This document shows positions 46,721 through 58,113 of a stretch of DNA of 64,000 nucleotides, piece after piece. The translations under genes were made by a program, and so were the position numbers. The notes beneath the pieces are model-generated. The model did no database searches. It was not told where the DNA came from and worked only from the letters and a program-made list of their open reading frames with translations. Source of the stretch: Hysterangium stoloniferum (lineage: Eukaryota > Basidiomycota > Agaricomycetes > Hysterangiales > Hysterangiaceae); assembly GCA_015178975.1 (NCBI GenBank), contig WHVD01000057.1, forward strand, positions 248,001-312,000, written 5' to 3'. How positions within the stretch are numbered: the stretch's first letter is position 1; every line of letters starts with the position of its first letter.

Positions 46721-48160
46721 CAGTGACCTCAAAAACTCTTTCCATGTTGACCCTAAATGCAGTGTTTGAAGAACACTGCCTTACAGCATGGGAATTATGC
46801 TTAGCTTTGGTGGAGTCATACATAGTACATCCTCTTGGCTACAATATTGCTCCCTGGGTCACGTGATTCCGATCACAGGGTGTAGAGATATGATTAATTT
46901 AAAACAGCAATACCATGGAAAGGGTTTTTGCACTTTTGAACTGATGACTAGGATCTCAGTCAAATCATAGAATAATGGCTATTATTTGTTGGTACAAATA
47001 GATATATACATGTAAATAGTATGTCTGAGTTTAAAAAAGTTCTCACACTTCCACACTTCTTGATTCCTAACCACCATCATGGTCAGATCCCTCTCTCTTA
47101 CTCAACAGAATACCATCCTCTCCTTGCTTGATTCTGGCCACTCTGGTGAAGCTATTGCCAAGAGAACTGGTGTTAGCCCATCTGCCATATCCAAACTTCA
47201 CTCCAAACATTGTTCTCTCCTTCCCAAAGCTGTTGGGGGTCGTCCCTCAAAGCTTTCTCCTACAAATATTCGACATGCTCAGCATCTCATCACCTCTGGC
47301 AAAGCTGAAAATGCTGTCCAAGTGACCAAAGCCCTTACCAACATTATCAACCAGCCCCTCTCTGCCAGTACAGTTCGCCTCCACTTGAAGAAAGCTGGTA
47401 TGGAAAAGGGCAGGTAAAGGCCTTAATGATAGGCTGGTAGAGGGAACTCTGAAGTTTGGAGGAGGTTCTCTTATGATGTGGGGTTGTATGACTTGGGAGG
47501 GAGTTGGCTTTGCTAGCAAGATTGATGGTAGGATGGATGGAGACCTCTATCTTGAAATTTTGAAGGATGAGCTCCAGCAAACCCTGGAGTATTATGGTCT
47601 CAATCCTTCTGACATCATCTTTCAGCAAGATAATGACTCTAAGCATACCTACAGGCTGGTCAAGAACTGGCTAGAAGAGCAAGAATTCAGGACTATGGTT
47701 TGGCCTGCACAGTCCCCAGACCTGAATCCTATTGAACATCTCTGGGGTTGTCTCAAGCAGAGCATGAAAACCCCCCAATGGAATTCATGAATTGTGGGAA
47801 AGGATTCAAGTGGAGTGGGATAGAATACCAGTTGAGGAGTGTCAGAAATTGATTGAAAGCATGCCTAGAAGGGTTCAGGCAGTGCTTAAAGCAAAAGATG
47901 GTTATACCAAGTACTGATAATATGTAAATACCCTGTTCAGTTCAAAAGTGCAAAAACCCTTTCCATGGTATTGCTGTTTTAAATTAATCATATCTCTATA
48001 CCCTGTGATCGGAATCACGTGACCCAAGGAGCAATATTGTAGCCAAGAGGATGTACTATGTATGACGCCACCAAAGCTAAGCGTAATTCCCACTCTGTAA
48101 GGCAGTGTTCTGCAAACACTGCATTTGGGGTCAACATGGAAAGGGTTTTTGAGATCACTG
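46721..48160 (+). mobile_element. Tc1/mariner element 2, internally deleted
   Basis: 1440 bp with TA duplications (46719-46720, 48161-48162) and terminal inverted repeats of about 230-250 bp starting CAGTGA(C/T)CTCAAAAAC. It sits in the integrase region of the older chromovirus. The terminal sequences differ from Tc1-like element 1, so it belongs to a related but separate family. Confidence 0.87.
47079..47790 (+). pseudogene. Tc1 transposase lacking the first catalytic segment
   Basis: The first open part (47079-47417) has the helix-turn-helix domain (MVRSLSLTQQNTILSLLDSG; ISKLHSKHCSLL). The second (47473-47790) has the later catalytic motifs: Asp in FQQDNDSKHTYRLVKNW and Glu in SPDLNPIEHLWG. 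The segment that should carry the first Asp (WSDE-type, present in the other Tc1 copy) is missing around 47415-47440, so this is an internally deleted, non-autonomous copy. Confidence 0.85.
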
Positions 48161-51100
48161 TACATCAAGAACTTCGAAAAACTATCACAATGGCCCAAGA
48201 ATGATACCACAACTAGGATTGCTGTATGACCTTCAGATGCTGGTAGGTGCTCGATGAAATCCATAGAAATTGAGTTCCAGGGTTTTTCCAGTATTGGTAA
48301 CTATTTGAGTAGGCCATATGGTTTGTGTCGCTGTGATTTAGAGCGTAAACATGTTGTACAGGATTTGCAATAGTGCTTAATGAAATCTTGGATGCCAGGC
48401 CATGTATATTCTCTTCTAATGAGTGCAAGAGGTTTATTGAGGTCAAAATGTCCCGAGATTGGATGGTCATGCTTATGTTGTAGGATTTGCAGCCAAAGGA
48501 TGTCAGAATCTGGTACATAGATGTGGTTGTCAAGTCTAATGAAACCCTGTGAGTCTAGTGACCATCGGGGTTGATCGGGGTCGAATGGGTTATCGAGTTG
48601 TGCTTTGGTGACTGGGTCTAATGGAATTACTGATAGTATATATTGATGTAACTTTTCGGTATCCATAAGGATAACACTTCACAAGACTGGATGAATGAGG
48701 TAAGTGGCTCAGATAGATGTGGACAGTTGTTCAGTTGAAAACATAGGCTTAAAGTTATGCAGATTAACTGTGGCGTAGTCGCTACTCCCCTCTTTAGGAT
48801 AGATGTCCCATCATCTAGTCATAGCGTCGGTTTTTCTACCAAGGTGGTCAGGACGGAAGCGGATTACCATATTAAAGGGGGAGAGGTATTCGGACCATCA
48901 GGCTTGCCGACAGGTGAGTAGTTGAGAATGTCGTCTAAGTACACAATGACATAGATGTCGAGGAGGTCAGAAAAGACGTCATTGATAAAATGTTGAAAAA
49001 ACAATGGAGCATTGGTGAGGCAGAAAGGCATCACTAACCATTTGAAGGAGCCATAGCGAGTGCAAAAAGCCATTTTCCACTCCTCACCTTCGGCAATCTG
49101 AACTAAATGATAGGTGTGTTTGAGATCTATCTTTGTATGGATTTGGGCCTTCCAAGGGGCATCAAGTAAATTGGAGATTAGTGGTAACGGGTACTTATCT
49201 TTCCGAGTGATCACATTTAGTCCTCAAAAGTCAACACAAAGCCGTAGGGAACTGTCTTTTTTCCAAATGAATAGGACAGGGGCTCCATAAGGAGACTTTG
49301 AGGGTCAGATAAATCCTATAGCCAAGTGTTCATCCAAGAAATCTCAGATAGCCAATAATTCGGACTGCGAGAGAGGATAAACTGGGCCTAAGGGCAGATG
49401 TGAACCTTCTTCAATATCAATTTTCAAATCGTAGGGCCCGTGAGGGGCAAGTCAATCAGCTTTTTGTTTACTGAAGACATCTGCAAATTCATGGTATTTT
49501 TCTGGAACACCTTCCAAATCTGCAATCGGTTCGGCCACTGGGGTTGCGAAATGACCAGTGGCTTTGTCAATTTTAAGATTGACTGTAAATGCTCGGGAGC
49601 CTTCCAACTTGATGGCTCTCATAAAAGCTGCAGCATTTATTAGAGAGATGGGAGGTGGAGAGCTTGGATTTGCCATGGGGGCTGGAGGTGCCGTACAGGC
49701 CATATTTGCCGAAACAGGTGGAGACGGACCAGTCGTATCAGGTGCCAATGGGGTTCGGAAATGAATACTGCCCAATACCCAATCAATCAATGGATTGTAG
49801 TGGGTGAGCCAGTTATGTCCTAGAACTACAGAGCAGCTCGAGTCCAACTGTGTTACAAAAAATGTAACTGTCTGAAAGGTTCCACATGGGAACCGAAGTC
49901 AGAGTTCACAGGCTTGTGAGATTACAGAGTTTGAGGTACCATCAAAAATTCAGAGTGGAATTGGATCTATTGCATAGGGTTTTAACTGATGTTTTTGGGA
50001 AAAACTTATATCTATAAAACAATGGGTTGAATCTGAATCTACAAGAGCTCAAAAAGTAAGACTCCTGAAGGGTTCTGAAGTGAGGTTTATAAACAATGAA
50101 TTTGGATCATATAGGGCAGATGCGTTAAGATGACAATTTTCTGGTGTGCAGGGAGATTCAACGCAACTCTCCAACCACACGGAATCTGGAGAGTTGCTTA
50201 ATCTTTTTTTGACTTGGCAGCTGGCTTAGCCAGTTGTGAAGTTGTGGCCATATTGGCCAATCGGGCTTTTGTGGCCTTTGGGCATGCGGGAACTTGGTGT
50301 CTGGGATCTGCACACAACAAACAAAGGTTGTTGTCCATTCAGCATTGCTTTTCTTGTGGTAGGAGCTTGCCATCAGAGCTGAGTTTGCCAGTTAGGTCGG
50401 GTTTGTCCTTGTCTTGAAACTTATTTGACTGTTTGCCCTTGCCTTTTTTGTTGTTAGAACCCTTGTTGTTGGACTTCTTATTGGAGTTCAGGTTGCTGGT
50501 ATTGTTAGTGTTTTGATTACCAGACTTGTTGGCATTCTTGTTATCTGATGATTTTTTATCCAATGGGTTTTCACGACTGATTTCTGAGCATTGTTCCCAG
50601 TATCAGGCATCTGCATTTTGGGCCTTTAGATGCATGAGGGGGAGAGTCTTTGGTTTGCTGGTCTCTCCTTTGGAAACTTCGTCTTTGAGACGAGATGGGA
50701 GGCTGGAGTAAAACTGGTAATGGAGGGCTGAATCGCCCCAGCCACAATGTGCAGTGAGGTTGTTGAACTGGATGATGTAGTCGGTGATGTGTTGGGTGTC
50801 TTTCATTTTGAGATTAGAAAGCACAGTCTCAGCATCACTGGTTTGGTTGTAGGGGCCAAAGTTTGTTTTGAGTTCCTCAACAAAAGCGTCCCAATCATGA
50901 AGCCAATTGGGATCTTTGGAAGTGAGGCCGGAGAATGCAGGTTCAAACCAGGCTGCTGTGGAATCCTTGAGTTAAGAGAGTGTGAAGTTTACCTTTCGGT
51001 CATCCATTGCGAAAGCAGCTGGTTGGTCCTGAAAATTGAATTGACATTGCATGAGAAATGTCAGTAATTTCTTTGGGTTTGAGCTGGTGAAAGGTTCAGG

Positions 51101-51541
51101 TTTATTGACTCAGGTTTGCCCAGGTTCCTTTTCCTTGGTGTTGTTCTTAAGAGAATCGTTAAGGGAACCTAAGGTACCTGAGAACAATTCCCATGTCTTG
51201 TCGGGAGAGAAATCTGGTCTTTGTTTTGCAGACTTCAAGGACCACTAGCCTGAGGTAAGGACTGGTCACTATCCTCGGGTTTGGGTCCTGGAGCTGACTG
51301 ATTGTTAGCCTCTTCAGGTGCTTCAGGTTCAGTGGCTTTGGTAACTTCTTCAGCATCGCCAGTAATTTCCACAAAGCAGGATTCTTCAGAGGGTTCTGGA
51401 TGTGGGGTTTTTGGAGTAGCTTGGGCTGTATACAGGAATGGAGATCTGAGAGTGGAAGATTCTGCTTCGCCACTTGGCTTGGCATCCTTCTTCCTCAGAG
51501 GCATTATTGATGGAAAATGCGAGTGTGAAATCAGAATATAC

Positions 51542-52263
51542 TGTTAAGAACAGAAAACTGACTAATGTCAGTAGGCCAATGGGAACCGATCAGAAGGACT
51601 TGGCTTCAACTTATGTGCTGCACCCTCACAAGTTACCATCGGGTGTCCTTAAATTTTGGGTGGGCAAAGACTAGTCCTATCAAATCCCTCATGGCGAGTT
51701 ACCAATCGGAACCGAAGGATAAGCCAAGTGTCAGGCCAAGGGGTCAGATGGGCAAGCGCACGCAGAGGCAGGGAGTGGGATACTTAGTGTAAGGCTTATA
51801 GAGATGTATCTGGGTGTTCTGAGTTGATATTCTGATTGCCTAGTAACTACAACTACAGCAGATTTATATATGAGTTATTGGTGTCTAGAAAACACTAACT
51901 AAGGGAAGAGCAGAAACATTATTGACAAATAAACTTGACTAGGAACTGGAAGGTTACGATAAGTTCGGAGGCTGTGAATTAACCGAGAGCAGAATCACAA
52001 GAAAAGGAAATAGTCCACAGGTTACAAGTATATACGGGCATATGTGAAACATAGAGTAGAACGGATCATCATAATAAAAGGGGATGTATCAAAGTATAAC
52101 AAGTATAATTTGACAGGGGCATAAATGGGGTTTAATTGCTGTAAAGACATATGTCAGTGTCGGGCAACCAACAGCTTCCAATGCAATGACTTGATCAATA
52201 ACTAGAAACATTAGTTGGCGATAATATCCTCAGGGACCATCGGGTTGCAACACAGTCGTAACA
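51542..52263 (-). repeat. LTR (5') of the older family-A element
   Basis: 722 bp ending CAGTCGTAACA before the CTTCT duplication. The same primer-site complement as in the young copy is kept (ATATTCTGATT at 51539-51529 against the LTR). Confidence 0.85.
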
Positions 52264-52350
52264 CTTCTCCCACTTGCAGAATTCCAGTACAACAACCATA
52301 TCCATGCATCTACACAACAGACACCATTTATGCTAGACTGTGGACATCAT

Positions 52351-53099
52351 TGTTACGACCATGTCGCAACCCTGTTGCAAACCAACAGTCCCTGAGGATA
52401 CTACCATTTCAAGTTACTGCTCAAGTTATCATATCGGCAATCGTCGGTAACCCAACTGACTGTATACCCTCATGGCAATCAAACCCCATTTACACCCCTG
52501 TCAAGTTATGCTTGTACTATCTGGTTATGCTTTGATATGTCCCCTTTTACTTACATATGATGATCCGTTCTACTTTATGTTTCACCTATGCCTGTATATA
52601 CTTGTAACCCTTGGACTATTTCCTTTTCTCGTAATCCCGCTCTTGGCTAATCACGGCTTCTGACCTTATTGTAACCTTCTGGATTCTAGTCAAGTCTATT
52701 TGTCAAAATAGTATTTCTGCTCTTCCCTTAGTTAGTAGTTTCTAGACGCCGATAACTTGTATATAAACCCGCTGTAGATGTAGTTACTAGATAATCAGAA
52801 TATCAACTCAGAACACTCATATACATCTCTCATAGTCTCGCTGGAAGTATCCCGCTCTCCACCTCTGCTTGCACTCACCCACCCTCAGTCTCTGACCCCT
52901 TGACCTGACATTCAACTTATCCTTCAGTGTCTGATCAGTAACTCACCATGAGGTGCTCAATAGGACTAGTTTTTCACCTGCCTGAAATTTAAGGACACCC
53001 GACAGTAACTTGCGAGGGCACAGCACATAAGCTGAAGCCAAGTCCTTCCATTCAGTCCCTGTCGGTCTACTGACATCAGTCAGTTTTCTGTTCTTAACA
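52351..53099 (+). mobile_element. Solo LTR, family A, opposite orientation
   Basis: 749 bp, TGTTACGACCATGTCGCAACC to GTTCTTAACA, inserted in the integrase region of the old chromovirus. The flanking 5-mers (ATCAT and GTCAT) differ at one base, consistent with an aged target-site duplication. CpG-poor, so old. Confidence 0.8.
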
Positions 53100-53844
53100 G
53101 TCATCCACAAATGGGCTTTGAACCAGACCTTCGATCCAACAAGGTGGAATCAGCAAATGATTTTTGAGATCAAATGGCTGACACTCTTGAAGAGGCAAAA
53201 GCAGCACTGGCTAAAGCAAAGGATGAGATGACAAAATACTACAACTGTTGGCAAACCCCAGCACCAAGCTTCAAGACAGGAGACCAAGTTTTCCTGGATG
53301 CCAGTGATATTCAAATGGCCCAACCATCAAAGAAACTGTCACACCTTTGACTAGGGCCATTCAAGGTACTTGAACAGGTCTCACCAATCTCCTATAGGTT
53401 GGAACTGCCCAAGTCAATGAATAGACTCCACCCAGTCTTCAATATGGTGAAACTGACACCAAAAATTGAGGATCCAATCATTGACCACCATTCTAAACCA
53501 CCACCAGATACAATAGTAGTGGAAGGAGAGGTGGAGTATGAGGTTGAGAAGGTGTTGGACAGTAGATGGAGGTATGGGCAGATTGAATACCTCATAAAAT
53601 GGCAAGGTTTTGGTGTGGAACATAATAGTTGGGAACCAGGACATAAGGTATTTGCCCCTGCCTTGACAGCAGACTTCCACACACAACATCCAGAGGCAGT
53701 AACAATTCAAGGCCCTATTCAAGGATCAAGGCAACCTCAGAACAACATAGTACGAGTAAACCAGATTCCAGGGTTTCAAGAGGTTAAGCCTGGACTTTAT
53801 TGGTAGCAACAACATGTCAGGATGCCATACCTTAAAAGGGGGGG

Positions 53845-54148
53845 TGATGTCAGGGGACAACCTTAAGTTTCCCAAATTCACTCTGGACCTTTCAAAGTCT
53901 AGTCTCATAAGTCCAGGGTAAGGGACCTTGTCTTTATCACATTTTCAAACTCCACTGCACCTTTAGTTAGTCACCCACTAGCCAAGGGTTCCTTAGACTT
54001 TTCTCTTCAGATTCCCTCTGCTAGGTAAGTAGTACTGTAATCTGTATGTATATAAATAGATAGATATAAACTTACTTTGGATTCCCTCTGCTAGTGCCCC
54101 AACTCAGTCTTAGTGCAAGTCAGTATGGTCTAGAGAGTCACCCTTACA
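53845..54148 (+). repeat. 3' LTR of the old chromovirus relic
   Basis: Begins TGATGTCAGGGGACAACC right after the polypurine tract AAAAGGGGGGG and ends CACCCTTACA; about 304 bp, with a TATATAAATAG promoter-like stretch. No matching 5' LTR is in the window. Confidence 0.65.
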
Positions 54149-55441
54149 GTAGCTTGCTCAATTTATATAAGATAAAAATACAAAATAAATTGCATCATTT
54201 CAATATAAATCAAGTGAATATTGTACATTTTTTATCGTTGTGATATAAATACATTTAAGAGCCTTTGTTAAGAATTTCATTTTGGGAAAATTGTGAAAAA
54301 TAGAAAAAACCTTAAAAATACATAACAGTATCACAATACAGCATGCTGGATCCAACAATGATCATTTCTCCATCAGAGATGATATCACTCCTGACAGTGC
54401 CATTTCCCCTTCCATGTCACCCCTTCCAGTTCCCATCACTTGTAGTAAGTGTTTATTGTACCAGGCAGCCACATGGGATAACAGCAACCAATCTGATTCA
54501 GAGAATTGGGAGTCATCCACTAGTGACATGGACTATGGCAACAACAGCAACAATGACAGCATAATTCTGGCTGATGACTTGGATGCATAGTATGTCTATG
54601 TCTAGGTTTCAAATCAGTGAAATTGTACTAGTGATAGTTCATTACTGCTAGCAGCTAGAATTACTTAAAATCAACCTTTTTAAAAAAAAGTTAAATAATA
54701 TTAGTTTTCAAAGCCATTTGACTGGGATGGCAGGGCAATTAAAAGAAAAATATATTAATATATTAGCAATATACAAGACATGTGGATGACACAGGAGGCA
54801 GTATGATCCAGCATAATCCAGCATAATCCAAGACATCCAAGGCATTCCAACATAATCCCAGACACTCCATGATGCTGCCAGAATGGGTGACCTCCTCCCA
54901 CACCTCCAGCACTCATGGAGCATCCAAGACCATCCAGGTGCCAATACCATGTTACTGATGAGGGCAGCACTTGCACAAGTGACAAGGCTACCAAATCAAA
55001 AGATAAATCACAAGGACCTCAGTTAAGAGGTAGATGAAATGAGAGAGATGAAAGTAAAGGAATAAGGATCAATGACTTATGTAGGTTCTCACTTGTGACT
55101 AGTGGGAATCCTAAGAGATTGAAGCTGAGGCTAACTACTGTACATGTAGGGTATTTATACTACTGAGAATATCTAAAACATTACATAGTATAATAGCATT
55201 TTACAGCATCTCTGCATCACTGACAGAAGTAGTGGTACTCTGACAATATGTTGTCAATAGATTTCGAATTGTACTGCAGGCATGTTGTCCACTCCAAGTT
55301 TGGCAACATATCTAGAGACCCAGTTTTGCCTGAAGGCCACACAAGCTAATTGTTTCTTTGCCATCCAAGAGGGAGATGGGTCAAAGATGAATTTCCTTCA
55401 TGCTGCTTATTGTAAGCCTGGCCACCTTACCACATACCAAC
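54149..55441. other. AT-rich repeat-like DNA, no gene
   Basis: No supported gene. A short tandem repeat of an ATCCAGCATA-type unit occurs at about 54804-54832. Confidence 0.5.
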
Positions 55442-56619
55442 TGTCACAACCGTCACAAGTCACAATACTGTCACAAATATTCAAAGGTAACTTTCAACAA
55501 CTCTTCGACTCATCAAATTTGACTTGACAAAACCCGAACATTATTCAACAACATCAAATCTCTTTCGACATGTCTCATTTCGACATCACAAATGATTTCA
55601 TTATTAGTTCATAACATAGTCATAACGATACGAAGAAAAGCATAAAAGGGCTACAAAAGGAGTGAGGGAAGTCAGTCGAAATATCTGTAAATTAGTGATA
55701 CTAGTAATCTAACTTGTCATAACTTCTTCAACAAATACTTCCATGAGTTCTCGCGACTGGTGTTAAGAACTGAAAACTGACTAATGTCGGTGGCCGACAG
55801 GGACCGATCGGAAGGACTTGGCTTCAGCTTATGTGCTGCGCCCTCGCAAAATATCCGTAGGGTGTCCTTAAATTTCGGACGGGCAAAGACTAATCCTAGA
55901 GAGTTCCTTTCAGTGAGATACCGATCGGGACCGAAGGACAAGTTGAGTGTCGTGCCAAGGGGTTGGGGCCGGGAGTGGGCGAGCGCACGCGAAGGCGGAA
56001 GAGGGGGTTCTTAGTATGAGACTGTTACAGATGTATGAGGGTATTCTGAGTCAATATTCTGATTGCCTAGTAACTACAACTACAGCGGGCTCATATACAA
56101 GTAACAGGCATCTAGAAAATACTAATGGGGAGAAAGGTGGAAAACAGTATTAACAATAAGCTTGACTAGGAATGGGAAGTTTATGATTAGTTCAGAGGCC
56201 GAAGAGATAACCGAGAGCGGAATTACGGAAAAAGAAAATAGTTCGAGGACTACAAATATAGATAGACATATGTGAAACATAGGATAGGACGGATCACGAT
56301 AATAAAAGGGATGTATCAAAAGTTTAACCAGATAGTATGAGTATATTTTGACATGGGCATAAACAGAGTTTGATCATCGTGAAAGCATACGTCAGCATTG
56401 GGGGCCGATGGTTTCCAATGTGGTGACTTGAATAGTAACTTGAATTGTCGATAAGTGGTGATAACCTCGGGGACCGATAGGGTTGTGACACGGTCGTAAC
56501 AACTGGTAATAGCCTCTTACTTTATCGACAGGGCGAATATATACTTCATCGAATGAGGCTTTTGAGTTCGATCAGTAGAATATTATTTGACTATATTGAA
56601 GAATAATCAATTCGTGAAA
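55442..56619 (+). mobile_element. Possible solo LTR of another family, split by a family-A LTR
   Basis: Starts TGTCACAACCGTCAC and is flanked by CCAAC on both sides (55437-55441 and 56620-56624). It carries a promoter-like CATAAAAGGGC at about 55650. Its right end does not finish in CA, so the call is tentative. Net length without the insert is about 430 bp. Confidence 0.4.
55761..56501 (-). mobile_element. Solo LTR, family A
   Basis: 741 bp, TGTTAAGAACTGAAAACTG to ACGGTCGTAACA, with target-site duplication ACTGG (55756-55760 and 56502-56506). Less CpG-depleted than the older element's LTRs. Confidence 0.87.
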
Positions 56620-56620
56620 C

Positions 56621-56749
56621 CAACCTCTCCCATCAACCACTCATTGCTCCGCCACTTGATTGTTAAGTAGCACCCTTGCACCTGACAACCTCTCCAATCA
56701 ACCACTCATTGTTCTGCCACTTGATTGTTAAGTAGCACCCTTGTGCCTG
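56621..56749 (+). repeat. Two-copy 65-bp tandem repeat
   Basis: CAACCTCTCC through AGTAGCACCCTTG occurs at 56621-56685 and 56686-56749 with a few differences. The right copy is cut by the family-B LTR. Confidence 0.8.
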
Positions 56750-58108
56750 TGAGAGGTACTGTGAAATATACTCCGAAATATAGTTTGGGCGAGCCCATAC
56801 TATATTTCCATTATTATTTCTATTTTCTCTGTATTTTATTATATGCATATATTTAGTTCGATGACCTATGCATTCGGTACATTGACTCTTGTAGGTGCAT
56901 ACACATCAGACCTATGTATTCTAGTGCCAGTAGTTAGAATTCAGACACTTTACCCCGTAACCACAACTTACCCAGACTGTTACGACCGTGTCGCAACCCT
57001 ATCGGCCCCGAGGTTATCGCCACTTGTCAACGTTTCAAGTCGTCCCCTCGGAAACCATCGGCCCCGAAGCTGACGAATGTTTCGCGAAGATCAAACTCCA
57101 TTTACGCCCACGTCAAATAACTCGTATTGTCTGGTCAAACTTTGATACGTCCCCTTTATTATATTGATCCGTTCAATCTTATGTTTCGCATATGTCTATC
57201 TATATTTGTAGTCCTCGAACCATTTCCTTTTATCGTAATTCCGCTCTCGGTTATCATCGGCCTCCGAACTAATCATAAACTTCCCGTTCCTAGTCAAGCT
57301 TATTGTTAATACCGTGTTCCGCCCTTCTCCCCATTAGTATTTTCCAGACGCCTGTTACTTGTATATGAACCCGCTGTAATTGTAGTTACTAGACAATCAG
57401 AATATCGACTCAGAATACCCTCATACACCTGTATCAGTCTCATACTAAGACTTCCCCCATCCGCCTTCGCGTGCGCTCGCCCACTCCCGGCCCCGACCCC
57501 TTGGCCCGACGCTCGACTTGTCCTTCGATTCCGATCGGTATCACGCCGAAAGGTACTCACTAGGACTAGTCTTCGCCCGCCCGAAATTTAAGGACATCCT
57601 GCGGATATTTGCGAGGGCGCAGCCCATAAGCTGAAGCCAAGTCCTTCCGATCGGTCCTTGTCGGCCACCGACATTAGTCAGTTTCCAGTTCTTAACACAG
57701 ACACCCACTTAGTGTCCTGTAAGTTGTGATTGGGGTATCATCTTGACCATCACAGACAGGCTTTAACTACCAGTGCAATCAGAGTTTTGAACTATACTAG
57801 TTGAAACTCAAACTGTTATCTCAATCCGCATGGACTATATCCACACTACTCTGTTTATTTGACTCTCTCATTATTTCCTCAAACACTCAAGCAGTCACTT
57901 AGAATCATACTTCATAGTTGATTCTCTTTTATTTGTCTTAGCTTTCTATTCTACTTAAGATAGCTAATTCTCTCAACCGTATTGAACTAGATAGTCAATA
58001 CATGTTTGGTCTGTATTAGACTTAGATAGTCAATACATTGTCGTGTCGTACCTAAACGGTTGATATTCTTCATATATAGAATGGTTAGAACTTCCACCAC
58101 TCTTCACA
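56748..58108. mobile_element. Solo LTR, family B, copy 2 (inverted relative to copy 1), with a nested LTR
   Basis: TGTGAGAGGTACTG to CTCTTCACA with target-site duplication GTGCC (56743-56747 and 58109-58113). Without the nested family-A LTR and its duplication it is about 636 bp, matching copy 1 at 35007-35639. Confidence 0.83.
56978..57697 (+). mobile_element. Solo LTR, family A, nested in the family-B LTR
   Basis: 720 bp, TGTTACGACCGTGTCGCAACCC to AGTTCTTAACA, with target-site duplication CAGAC (56973-56977 and 57698-57702). CpG-rich and very like the young element's LTRs, so recent. Confidence 0.9.
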
Positions 58109-58113
58109 GTGCC

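Larger units (their letters stand above)
36018..52263 (-). mobile_element. Older full-structure chromovirus, family A, decayed, with two inserts
   Basis: Minus-strand LTR retrotransposon with LTRs at 36018-36757 and 51542-52263 and target-site duplication CTTCT (36013-36017 and 52264-52268). Parts, right to left: gag (about 50.15-51.5 kb), protease and reverse transcriptase (48.85-49.95), integrase and chromodomain (45.7-46.7 and 48.2-48.7, partly rearranged), then an opposite-strand accessory gene (36.76-36.99 and 44.72-45.65). It contains the younger family-A element 36997-44716 and Tc1-like element 46721-48160. It is broken in many places and clearly older than its inner copy: where the inner copy has CpG this one often has TpG or CpA. 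Confidence 0.85.
31066..54148 (+). mobile_element. Old Ty3/gypsy chromovirus relic, split by later insertions
   Basis: Family: chromovirus (LTR retrotransposon), plus-strand sense. Recognisable parts in order: reverse transcriptase (about 31.1-31.5 kb, with YLDDIL), RNase H (31.6-32.1), integrase zinc finger (34.6-35.0), integrase core (35.64-36.0 and 52.27-52.35), integrase C-terminus and chromodomain (53.1-53.8), polypurine tract and 3' LTR (53.85-54.15). The 5' LTR and gag are not found. It is old, heavily decayed and carries many breaks. Later inserts: Tc1-like element 32148-34582, solo LTR 35007-35639, element 36018-52263, solo LTR 52351-53099. Removing each insert and its target-site duplication returns adjacent integrase text, which confirms the order of events. 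Confidence 0.85.

Noticed and set aside
54800-54870. ATCCAGCATA-type short repeats as a CRISPR-like array
   Set aside because: Only about three adjacent imperfect units, no spacers, and a eukaryotic context.
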